From assembly GCA_001792895.1 (NCBI GenBank), contig MARA01000058.1, positions 1 to 64,000 of the forward strand: a stretch of DNA of 64,000 bases. Direction: 5' to 3'. The first letter of the stretch is position 1. The number at the start of each line of letters is the position of its first letter. A program made the translations under genes and the position numbers. The notes under the pieces were generated by a model, which was given only the letters and a program-made list of their open reading frames with translations, was not told the DNA's origin and searched no databases. The DNA is from Lentinus brumalis. Its lineage: Eukaryota > Basidiomycota > Agaricomycetes > Polyporales > Polyporaceae. Shown one piece after another: positions 1 through 11,100 of this stretch.

Positions 1-2495
1 GGTTCAAACTAACACGGCAATTTCCCCGAACACAACGGAGCGGGAGTGCGACAGGACCGCAGGCGATGTTTCCCGGACATCCAATGATCTGATGGGAAAG
101 TGAGTCTTCAGGGCGTCCGTATGATCAAGGCAGTACTCACCAACCTGCTACTGCGCGATCGCCATGTGGGCCGTGGCTAAGAGATGCCGGAGCCATGACT
201 AAGCTTCCTGTGGGGTGTTCTGCCGACCACACGCACTCTAATCCTCCCCTTTGACGCAGCCCTGCACACTCACTCATGACTTGGCTTTCCGACTTCAACT
301 GCGCGCAGGCCCTGTTCAGCGCAGGCGTTCTGGAGAGACACGAGCTTGTCGGAGGGGATGACGACAAATGGCAGCCAGCCAAGGTGTTCGTCAGCAAGCT
401 GTCCAGTAAACAGCAGTATGTTCGCCGTTTGTCGTTAAAATCACACACTGTCTTACTGACCGTCTCTGCAGAATGGCTCATGATAACACACATGGGTGTC
501 GCAGGAGAGCCGATCGTTGTCTCGCGGTCAATCCAGGAAGGCTGGATTGTGGCCTGCGACGAGGTCAGTACTCTCAGTCTTTGTTCGTCTATAGAGTCCT
601 CCGTGGAGTCTCACGACACGGACCGCTCTAGGCTTCTATGACCATGCTCATGCGTCGAACTGGTCCGGACGGTATTGGAGGAACTGTGCAGAAGCTGCGC
701 TTCCTAGTCCGTAAGGACTACTGGAGCTTTGTTGCGCAGTATGCGGCCAGTCGAGTATTGGCCTATACCGGGCCATGGACCGTCGATGTCAATCATGTTT
801 CCGATGCTCCTACTGACCCTGATGCAATGCAAACCCCCTCAACTTCGGCTTAGCCTTACCATGTTTGTTGTATGGGATGTCGCACGTCTTGCGCTGCATG
901 TTCTTGTACTTACTGTTTAATGCAACCTACCCTGTTCGTCGAGACAAAGTCTCTGCCTGGCCCTTTTTGAATCATAGCTCGGACATTTTCAGTAAGTGAC
1001 AAAGGCAAATGCCTATCCTCTGTTCAGGTTGGGGCCTCCACCACCACATTCAACGAGCTCTAAGTACCGCACACTTACTAGGAAATTCGAGTAAAAATCG
1101 CACAAGCGTGGTTCGAACTCACGCTATCTGGCCTAACACTCAGCAGACAACTTATACCACTAATCTACCATGCACGCCGACCTTGCTGCACTGGCAAGTT
1201 TCGTCGTCGTGGCACAAAGATACAGTAAGATTAAATTGAAGTATGGCCTTCCATCCAACTTTCTACCATATCAATGAGTCTCATGAGCTCTTCAACCCGG
1301 CTGTGTCCAGTGGTCACCACCTCTTTGGTGACCGCCACATCAATCCTAGAATCTGTTGCCACCCGATACAGCATCTCCCCCACAATGACTCGCCCATGCA
1401 GCGGAGAATCTCGCGCTGACTCCATGTCAGAATAATAATAGGAGTGTCCTGTGATGGAACGCACCTTCAGAAAAGGGGACGACAGGATGGAAGGCCTCCG
1501 CCCGGTGAATCTCGCCACTGCCTGTGCCTGTGGTCTGCAAATCTAGAACCCTGTGCATTCACTGTTAGCTCAGTCAATACATTCAAGGAGCTCTCACGTA
1601 CAGGTGACCTGAGAGGGGGGTACCCACAGAATAACTGCAGAGCTTGCGGATGAGCCGTAGGGGGTCATGATCATGGTCAGAGCCAAGAGGTGCTTAGCCG
1701 AACACGATAAACATCACACGTGTTCTGTAGATGGCCTTGTTTGCCATGTAAATAAGCCCAAGCATACATGGCTCCACATGACCCAGCACGATCAAGACAC
1801 ACATGACATGAAGTGAGTGAATGGTGTAGTGGTATAACTTGGTGTTGATCCACTGGCAACCTGGTCGACAGTGCGGTCAACGCCCTTTTGGACCACTTCA
1901 TCACGCACCCACACTTTACTTTTGCACCTCCGAGTGTTCTGAATGCTTCACAGTTCTCAATTATATTTCAGCGGTCGCGGGAACCTGAATAAGTACTGCC
2001 AGTGATTGCTACCGTCAAGTGCAGCCTTGCAAAACCCGACAGACTGGTCCCAGGCCAGAAGTAGGCATCGGCGCATCACACCGCCACAACGCGCCCGCCC
2101 ATCCACATCGAAAATGGAAACTCCCTCTACGGAGCTTCCGTCCGACATGATCGGTGTGGCAAGGACAGCAGAAGTACTGAATGAGTTTAATTACATCACT
2201 TGTAGACGACTACACGCAGGCCTCACATATACTGTGTACCAATTAGACAGTGCCCAAAGTCGACGGAGTCAACAGCAATGCCGGGAAACACACAAGAGCC
2301 TGTAGGGCAGTTACCACAGTAATTGTGACACGCAAAGTCGACGGGAGAGGAAGGGCGACGCGACACGACTGCCGATCCCATACCGTACCCACACAACACA
2401 CTCACGCGCAAGAGTTCGGAGAGTGCCCAGCCCACCGACGCACCGGGATATGATTTATAGGACGGGGAAGTGGTAGTATGCGACATGACGGTGAT
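1..2495. other. Gene-poor left end
   Basis: I see no convincing protein gene here. Open frames are short, overlap on both strands and lack recognisable motifs or a consistent exon chain. The only structured element noted is the tRNA-like unit at 1100-1173. A second A-box-like stretch near 1824-1840 (minus-independent, plus strand) is followed by a T run near 1890, but no cloverleaf can be drawn. The region could be intergenic DNA or eroded repeats. Confidence 0.5.
1100..1173 (-). tRNA. tRNA-like sequence, probably a degenerate tRNA
   Basis: Read on the minus strand, this 74-base stretch has an A-box-like D arm containing TTAGTGGTATAAG, a B-box containing GAGTTCGAACC, and a run of five T just past the 3' end that would suit RNA polymerase III termination. 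The acceptor ends pair at about six of seven positions, three of them wobble. The T stem has an A-A mismatch in the standard register, and the anticodon stem encloses an eight-base loop, so no anticodon can be assigned with confidence. It is more likely a tRNA relic or tRNA-derived element than a working tRNA. A covariance-model scan would settle it. Confidence 0.3.
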
Positions 2496-4942
2496 TTACT
2501 GCAACTCGAGACGCGAAAGTCTATCGAAATACTTGTGCTTAGAAGCAGCTTCAAGAGTCAACCGCATAGACGGATCAGGGTGCATGAGATTTCGGAGAAG
2601 GCGTGGAGAGCAACATCAAGGATGGAACCCTGTCATAACACGCAGGTCAGCAGCCAGACGATCTTCTGAGAACCTTGTCCGCTTACCGAGAGTGGACATG
2701 CCTGCTCGATTCTCATCATCGAATCCATGTGCTCTGCGGCAGGGGCAGACCTGGGAGGGAAACATATTGCGACGGGATCCAGCGTGAATGTACCGGGGCA
2801 TTTCAGCTCAATGGACCGTGCATATTCCTCCGGGAATGGACCGACAATCTTGTCTATCAGAGTGAGATGTTCCAGGTCGCATGTAACAGTGGATGGGAAA
2901 AGATCGTTAGCCATATAGAGCTCAGAGACGACGCATCCTATGGCAAACGAATCAATGCCATACGACCACGGGAGTCCTGTACAACACTTCAGCATCAAAC
3001 ACAAGATGAAAGAGCACAAGCTTGCACGTACCAAAGCTTATCTCCGGAGCGCGATAAGCCCGGTTACCGATCCGTCCCGCTCCAGTTTGACCCTTGTCGT
3101 TCATGTCAACGGCCAGCCCGAGGTCAAGGATGCAGATCTCTGAGCAGACGAGAACTTCCTATAAGGCATAACAGTTGATCGATTTGCGGTACAGGCAACG
3201 TTTCGGCATACACGTACCTTCTTACGGAAGCCTGTCAAGGGATCGAGCCACGAAACAGTGACAGTATTGCACGACTTGAGCGCGATATTGTCTGGCTTGA
3301 TGTCGGCGTGAACAATGCCTAAGGAGTGCAAATCTGCAGTGTTGCCGGGTCAGTGATATGCTGGAATAGTCGAAGGAACAACTCACACTCGACACCTTTA
3401 ACCAACTGGTACGACATCTCCAGAACATGTCTTGCAGGGAGAGGGTTGAGGTCATAACGACCACTGATAATGTCACACAACGTGCCCTGGCAGACTTCGA
3501 AAATGATGCATCCATATCCGCGATGTATGCCAGTTCCCATGACGGCAGCAAACAGCCTTCGGATCCAGATTCAGGTGATATTCCGATACATCGAAATTGC
3601 ACGTACCCCGTGTGGCGGTTACACCCCGCTAAAAGCTTCCGGTACAAGCGGACTTCCTTCCCTGCATCGCAGTTCGCGTCCTCGTCCTTGTGCAAGACCT
3701 TGATAGCTACCAATGTACCGGTATACTTGTCCTCGGCGCGGACTACGGTCCCGAATGATCCCGTTCCCAACACGCCGCGAACGAGAACTATAAAGCGACA
3801 AAAGTCAGTGCACTATGCGGTCACAACAGGAAGAATGAAACAAATACATCTGCCCATTATGACGTCTTGCACATTGGCGGAGTACAACCTGCACGATTGT
3901 GAGACGCGTATGAAGCTGGAGACAGTTCCAACGCACCTCCGAGCCTGCTGCGGAACAGGGATCTCGCCGCCAGCGTGGGGTGGAGTCTGTGTTGCCTCAG
4001 GTGAGAGCACACGCATATGACGGCGACCCAATGTGGCGACACTCGCGCGCGACAAGTGTACCTTGACTATGCAAACCGTGAACGATGAGTGGAATAAAGT
4101 AAGCAGAGTAAAAGCATCACTCACCCGGGTTAGGTGGGATTCCGACACCGGCTTGACTGTCGCTTCTGATGACGATGCGAGACGCGAGGCCGCGGCGTTT
4201 GGGACGAGGCACGGGGACCATAGTAGTTCTGGCTCTGGTGAAGAGGAACAGTCGTCTGTCTTGGATGAGCACACCTTTTCATATTGCTCACCCTCGTCAT
4301 CGGCCGGTCCAAACGAGAAAAGCAGACACAATAATTGCACAATCGCATGGCACAGAAGTACCACAATTCCAGATCTAAAATACAGATCGTAACGGTCAGC
4401 GAGCAGCATGTATACTACCAATGACATCATTGCGACCGTGCATTCTGGGAATCCCTCCGTGATATCCGATCTCAACACCGACACCGGTCGGCGGTCCTTC
4501 CTTGATAGTCGGGATCGGCGTATGTATGTCTCAGGAACGCAACCGCGCGCGACGTCCACGGACCAAGCGAGATCATCAAACGTGATGCGATGCACTCACA
4601 GCTTTCAAAACGATCTATCCGATACACATTCAAATCCTCTCGTTCAATACGTCCGCACAACGACGACCATGCAAGCCTTTCAACCATGCGTTCAAGACGT
4701 ATCGGTAGTCAGTGATGTGAGTCTGGTGGCACCTGCTGTGTGCTCTTCTCTGAACGCAGACACAGGGCGGATGGCAGCGAGGATATGTCTTCCGTATCCG
4801 AGGGAGAGCCACCTTCCGTTACGTGCCTAGCAGGCTCTACCATCACATCGACCACTGTTGCCAGCGGCCCATACTCGACCATATCTGGTCTATTGCTGGT
4901 GGCGTCGAGGGTTGTCACGTTGTCCGGGTAGCCTGTCGACAT
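2496..4942 (-). CDS. LAMMER/CLK-like protein kinase (multi-exon, possibly frameshifted)
   Basis: Predicted Ser/Thr or dual-specificity kinase. In order, the sequence shows the glycine loop GTGSFGTVV, the VAIK lysine, a helix-C glutamate in KEVRLYRKLL, the catalytic loop HADIKPDN, DLG in place of DFG, RAPEI, and GLPWSYGIDSFAIGC followed by DLEHLTLIDKIVGPFP, which is the CLK/LAMMER pattern. The Arg of HRD is Ala, as in some RD-negative kinases. It ends at a TAA at 2496-2498 after a subdomain XI segment (DPSMRLTLEAA). Exons with good splice sites run from about 4090 down. Upstream exons to 4942 are less certain and include a hydrophobic stretch near 4310-4430 that could span a membrane. The reading frame between subdomains X and XI (about 2600-2612) does not join cleanly: either an intron was missed or one base is lost. 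Kinase identity is firm; the start is not. Confidence 0.7.
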
Positions 4943-5557
4943 GCGCCAGAATGGGACTACTATAACGTCTACTATGTGATTCCGGTCGACGCGGAATCAC
5001 GTCAGAACGCCGGAGTTCGTCGCCTCTGCACTTGCCCCCGTTCTCCGGTGAAATTGTCGTATTCCGACAAACAGAAGATGGCCGCCGCATTCTACACATG
5101 CGAGGAATTGACCAGGTCAAAGCAGAGCTGGCGATCACAGCGTGAGTGTTTCATCAAAGCTTTTACTCAGATGTTATCACTCACCCACGTCCATGTTCAC
5201 GTCCGTAGTGTCATCCATAATTTGATGGGATTAGATAGACGGCGAGGGGTACTGAAGGGGTTGTGCAGTACATGTAACATGTCAGGATTACTCAGTCAGC
5301 CACGAACACGACTTCGGTCCCTGTAAGACTGACCTAAAATGCTGCACCAGACCAAAGGTAAAGCATTCAAGCATATACCGCATCCGTCGGAGTACGCCTC
5401 CAGGGCGCGACCCTTCAATGAAAGCAAGAAGGCGAGGGTGAGCTTTGGAACCAACCATTAGCAGGTACAGCGTGGACTTACGAGCCGAGGAATGAAGACT
5501 TCGAGTTGGTATCTCTACGTACTGCACACGCCAGTCTCCAACCCAAGAAGTCGCCGC

Positions 5558-5590
5558 CTTGTGCGAGGGAATAGCCCCGCGCAAGACCAG
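5558..5590 (+). repeat. Helitron-type terminal hairpin, copy 1
   Basis: Imperfect palindrome with outer arms CTTG/CAAG and inner GCG and GGG/CCC pairing around the core GGGAATAGCCCC, followed by ACCAG. It shares the core and arm pattern with the hairpin that closes the Helitron at 7909. ACCAG differs by one base from the ACTAG seen there. I infer that this is the 3' end of a nonautonomous Helitron or a solo relic, in plus orientation. Confidence 0.5.
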
Positions 5591-5792
5591 AAGTATCAGA
5601 GGTTCGAATGAACTACAACGTTGAGGAGGGAAGCGTCCGAAAACCCGCGGACCACCTGCACCGCCACTGCTGTAGCGCCTGACGCCACAACGTCCACAAG
5701 GACAAACAACGCCACGAAACTCGCGAAGTCCATCCTCGCCTGTACTCTACTGTACCCGAGCTTTGACGACAGTCCATACTTTTCCTTCTCTT

Positions 5793-5822
5793 GTTTGTAT
5801 GGGGCTATTCCCTCGTACAAAC
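5793..5822 (-). repeat. Helitron-type terminal hairpin, copy 2
   Basis: Perfect seven-base outer arms GTTTGTA/TACAAAC enclose the core GGGAATAGCCCC when read on the minus strand. It lies in opposite orientation to the copy at 5558, 235 bases away, and about 70 bases upstream of the RING gene start. No CTRR follows directly. It may be a truncated end. Confidence 0.45.
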
Positions 5823-5889
5823 AGCATCGACGTCCTCCTACTCGCATCTGTCCCCATTCTGTGCCGCTCAACTCCTTCTTGCGTCGGTC

Positions 5890-7368
5890 ATGTCATCAGG
5901 CTTGCCTCCCACAATCCACGCCGGCAGCGGAGAAGCCATATATGAGGGGGCTGGTACCCCACAGGTACGAGATCCATGCTTTTCTATTCACTCCCAGAGA
6001 GCGCCACCGTTCGAAGACCCGCAATTCAAACTCATCGCTATGCTGCAACGACAAGGTGTCAGAGTGGCAGGCGGACAGTGGCGCGCTCCCACCTCCCAAT
6101 GTGCTTGCGGTAGGCGACGTCTCCCAGACCAGCCAGGACAATGAAGTGTCGACAACGGTACGTCTGACCCACGTGTCTCCCGGAGATCTTATATCTGCTA
6201 ACTACGCGATGTCTGCCACGCCTCTACAGAACTACGACACTGTCCACCGTTTGTGCACTCTTATGTATAATTCACTTGAGGGCAGCACCACGCACCGAAT
6301 GCAAATTCTCGAGACGCGCATCAACTCGCTTGAGTTCATGTACAACCTCCAAGCGTCCGAGCTGGCCACTCTTCGCATGACGGATGTAGAGCATAGACAG
6401 GAGCGCGAGACCCTTCAGACGGCGCTCGCAAAGGCTCGCGACGAGCTCAATCATAACTGGGCCCTGCCCATCATACGTGAAGCTGAGAATAACGCCTTGC
6501 GGGCGCAGGTTCGCCAGCAAGATGAAAGTCTGCAGGAACTAAGAGCCGTTTGAACGAGCACGAAAGCAAAGCAAAGCAAACAGAGGGTAAGATGGTCGCG
6601 CTGGAGTGCGACCTCAGGAAGAAGGACACCGAGCTTCGCACTAGCGAGCGCACACTCGCGCACACGCTCGAAAGACTTCGCTCCCGTGACAAGTACATTG
6701 GACAGCAGGACCAGGTGATCCGCGACTTTGAGCAAAGACTGCGAGAGGACACTCAGAAGGCGGAATGCGAGCTGGCCCAATCGAAGTCCAGCCACGAGGC
6801 TACGAAGGAAGTGAGTGTCCACTTTCGCGACGCCGTAATGACTACTGACTGATACTTCGGCTTTCTTTGTGCAGGCACACTGCAAAACCAAGGACGAGTT
6901 GGTACGTCTCCGTCCCACCGTATTCGTAAATCATTATCCAGTAGCTCTTACTGACCAATTTCTTTCCAGCGCCGCTGTGAAGCTCTGATTGATGCGCTCG
7001 AAAAGTGCGCGGAGTGCTCAGTTTGCTTCGGAGCGCCGGCAGATTACATGTTCGTTGTCCATTACCTGACTATTGTGACTGTGTCCTTACATGTCTTTTA
7101 CAGATTCCCGTGCGGACACGGTGTATGCAACAGGCGGGTGTGCACCAGGGAGATGTTCCTGGTCCAATTGCGGACTGAAATCAAGCGACGGGCGGACGAA
7201 GAAGATGCGGGCATCCCTGAGGAAAACAGGACCTATCTTCCACCCTATCAATGTCCATATTGTCGTCGTCGCTACGATTCCAGACAACTGGAAGGTCCCA
7301 TCTACGACCTGACCAGCACGTGGGACCAGATCCAGGAACATCGCCGTCAGACTGTCCCTGATGCATAG
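5890..7368 (+). CDS. Coiled-coil protein with C-terminal RING-type zinc finger
   Basis: The middle of the protein is a long charged coiled coil (about 6290-6810, rich in Glu, Lys, Arg and Leu in heptads). The C-terminus carries a RING-like finger: CAECSVCFG, FPCGHGVCNRRVC, then QCPYCRRRY. The family is common in polypores and probably acts as a ubiquitin ligase or scaffold, but the substrate is unknown. Well-formed introns lie at about 6812-6873, 6901-6969 and 7050-7103; one at about 6158-6229 has a CTAAC branch site. The 5' end is uncertain: ATG at 5890 fits, but the frame must change before 6060. A further frame break at about 6549-6552 inside the coiled coil is not explained by an intron, since one extra base would restore a continuous heptad pattern. 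Stop at 7366-7368. Confidence 0.65.
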
Positions 7369-7908
7369 TGGCCGCGCTCGCTCTGGACCGTCACCTCCTC
7401 TGATATGCTCTCACTCGCGGCCAACTGTCTGTCTCACTTCGGCAACATTCCTGCCCACGCCACGAATACCACGTTCTCCCCTGCACGACGTCGATTGCAT
7501 ATTGTTCACGCCCCTTTACTGACACTGAAGACTGTATTGCAATTCCTCCATGACCATCATCTCATTTGTTGTACTTTTGTAACCTCCCGCACGCGTGTAG
7601 CGATGTAGAATGGATTGTATCATGTACTCTGCTACAGATATATACATTGCACTACATGAGAAGAACCCGGGCCGTGGTGTGTGTGTCAAAGCATGCAGCA
7701 AAGGTGCGACGACTGCGGAGTTTGATGGCTCAAACGGTGTTCATAACAGATGATCCCAAGTTTGCGAGGATGGTGGAAGGCATCCGGACGGCCGGATGCC
7801 GGAGGTCCGGGTCGCACCGCCACTTGTACAAATACGACCACACAAATCCTCGAACTTTGTCGGTCTCTGTCCGCTTTGGACTTATGATACTTGAACTCTA
7901 CACCACAA
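7369..7908. other. Intergenic stretch with a GC-rich hairpin
   Basis: There is no gene here. A perfect nine-base inverted repeat, GGCATCCGG/CCGGATGCC, lies at 7779-7800 with a four-base loop. It is just outside the Helitron end and could be a terminator-like RNA hairpin or chance. Confidence 0.4.
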
Positions 7909-7941
7909 CTAGTCTTGTGCGGGGCTATTCCCCTGTACAAG
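7909..7941 (-). repeat. Helitron 3' terminus: hairpin and CTAG
   Basis: Read on the minus strand, arms CTTGTAC/GCACAAG enclose GGGGAATAGCCCC, and the hairpin is followed within one base by CTAG. Its position downstream of the helicase gene and its CTRR ending identify it as the transposon's 3' end. The hairpin is thought to act as the rolling-circle termination signal in this family. Confidence 0.75.
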
Positions 7942-8103
7942 ATGGCGACTCGACCCACTCTTGCCAGCAGCCCGTGGCAAGAAACGTACACAAACTCTCT
8001 GGCCTCTCGTTGACGCTCCATGAAGCAAATCACGAAGATCCAATCTGGCGCGACCCCTTCGGTAGCACCGACCAGTGCATTCGGAGGCTTCGTGGCGCGC
8101 AGT

Positions 8104-11100
8104 CTACGGCTCTGTGTCGAGCGCACGCTGTGCCTCGTAACGCGTTGTTGTCTTACCGGCATCCTCAGCAAAACGGTTGAGCTCGTCTCTAAGCTCTTCC
8201 GACAAGTTCCCACTGAGCTTTGTGTGTTGGAAGGGACGCAATATCATAAGACCGCTCAGTGCACGGACTCGAGATAACATCACGTACGCACCTTGCAAAC
8301 TCTTCGCGCTATGGACGTCCACGATGGCATAATTCAGAGACTTTCCTTGACTTTTGTAGTCGGTATACGCGTACGCCGGCACTAAAGGTAATTGTCCCCT
8401 CGACACCCATGGAGACTTAGCCTTTCCTCCAACTGACATCCGTACTTGGAAATGCTTCTTCACAGGAAAGATAGGCACCACGTCCTCTTCCAAGTCTTCA
8501 GAGAATTTGCCACTTCCCGGAACATGAATGTAAGCTACCGCTGCATATGCAATATCATCTCTGACCTCGTAAATAACCTTCTTCACCACACCTTCAGTAC
8601 CATTCACGATTTGCCTGCCGAAGGCTATATTCTCGGTGACCATCACGCGCATACCCTCAAACATTGGTAAGCACCCGAGCGCATCCTTCGTGGTGCTACT
8701 TGATAATTTCCACAGACCTTGCCGTAGTTCCCCGGCAACGGGTTTCTTGGCAATCCTGTCTTCTGAATGGAGCACGGTAACCTCAACTCCGAGCTCTTCT
8801 GCTTTGTGCGCAATGATGCGTGCATTAATGGCATCGCGGATATCCTTCGTCCCGACGATTATAGGTGCGTCCTTGAAATTTGCTATCGCTTCACGGTCGT
8901 CGCTTGCAAGCTGGTGTGTGATTCGTCTATACAAAGTGTCAATGTCACTACTCTCGCCGGGCGCGCACTTCACTCGACTCTGACCGATTCTGGCTCGGCC
9001 CAGTAACGCTGCATACTGTGGGTCTGCAGACTGTCGTTGGTTCTTTAACAACTGCACCACAGTTTTGACCTGCCTCCAGAGGTAAACACCAGTCAGACAA
9101 TCTACAGCCTTACAATCTCTTACGGCCTGTAGTCCAGGATGATTGGCAAACTCGTGGTCGAACAAAGAGACGGCCAGCACCGGTTTCAGTTGCCCAAAGT
9201 CGCCCGTGAAGATCATGTTCACCCCACCAAACAAGCTGACCGCACAGGCTCCCAAATCACCTTTAGCTAGCTGCAACCGGCGTGAGATTTCCGCGAGGAA
9301 AATCGCGCCAACCATGGACACCTCGTCAATGATGAAGTACTTCACTTTGCTCCATATAGCCCGTATAGTCTTCAGTGTGGTGGCCTTCACCTCTCCGGGC
9401 ATCATCAACAGCGAATGTATCGTATACCCTCCTATATTGAGCGCGGCAGAACCGGTAGGTGCGCCTACCAGTATTTCATGTGACCGCCCAAGTAGCTCAA
9501 ACAAGCGCAGTATAGACTTAACAACATGGGTCTTCCCGGTCCCGCCAACTCCAGCGATGTACATCAAGAGCTGATCGCTGCCGGTTGGATTACCAACATG
9601 GTTCGCAACGAGTCGGAAAGCTCTCTCTTGCTCTGCATTATCTGCTAGACCCATCTCAAGTACAACTTGCTCCGTTGCTTGCCTGATACGATCCACTTCT
9701 GACATACCATTCGCCCTCGTGGCCTCCTGCAGCGTCGCCTCGCGCACATTCTCCTCAATATCCCCGACCCTCCGCCGTTTTCGCCGCCTTGCATCCTTCG
9801 TCTCTTGAGTAGGCCGCCGCTGCTGCTTGATAGCACGCATCACAGCTCGCTGCACTTGGATATCCGCATCATCATCATCTGTCCTGACCGTGATAGCGTC
9901 AGCCTTTCGCTTACGACTGGGTCGCGGTCCCTCTCCGCTAGTAAAGCACATGTCCAACACCTGTCTAGCTCGCGGACCGACCATGTTATCCAGATCCACC
10001 CGTAACCGTTCATCATTATCAAACGAGTCATATATGTTATACAAGTCAGACTTATCAAACAGTTCGTAATCTTCGCCAACGGTATCTTCTCCGCTACCAC
10101 TATGCTCCATCCCATCATCTGGCAATCCATCTCGCATAAACGCCAGGGCTTCAGCACGACGAAGGTTGCTTGCAGAATCTCGGACGTCCCGACATTCCGA
10201 GAGTACGTTCATATTGTCGATGATTTTCATAAGGGCACTAGGTATGACACGTCTTTGTCTCTCAAACGCGTCTGTCCATGTCTCAGTTGAGTTGCGTAAT
10301 CGGAAGGTTTCCGCCACGGGACGAAAAGAATGAGCATCATCCGGGCCCACTTTTCTTTCTCCTCTGGGCTTTGATCAGATCTCGGAACTCGGTCTCCCAA
10401 GACAACGGGCACTGTCCAAATGGTCCGTTTTCGTACTCCGTGCGTTTCATGCTGTGTATGCTGCGTACTGCAGAATAATCCTCTCGGAGCAGGTCTACGC
10501 CCACGACGTCTCTGAACATGGCCCGCGTTGTCGGTGCCCTCAGGAGCTGGATCATCACCACGATAATTCAAGAATTTCTTCGCAACCTTCTCGGTAGTGC
10601 CAACAAACTCATAAAGCGACATCACCTCAAAATCTGCTTCAGTAGGTCTGTACACATAGTCTTGCTGCTGACTGGACGCTGATATGGACCCCGATTTCAA
10701 CTGCAACACAAATGTCTCCTCCGCATTCTGATTGTTATCAGAAGCATCTTCTTCCTCGTCAATCTCTATAGGCTCTGCTACACCGCTATCCGGACCAAGG
10801 ACCTCCGTCTCCTCAGGAACCTCCTCAGATGGTTCGGCGACAGGATCTATCATCTCCACATCTTCAGATATCTCAGCGGGAATGGGAGACGCCTGAGGGA
10901 AATGTCTTTTGAATAACCGATCAAACGAACCCCAGTGTAAAATGCTAAAGGTATCACTCCTATACACATCACCGCCTCCGATCAGGAAGCTCATAACTTG
11001 CTGGTGAGATATCTCAAGGCGAGAGATCATACGATTGACAGTGGCTGTCAGAGCGCTCTTTGACACACCTTCCGGGTCGCGTCAGGGTACCTCTCGTTAG

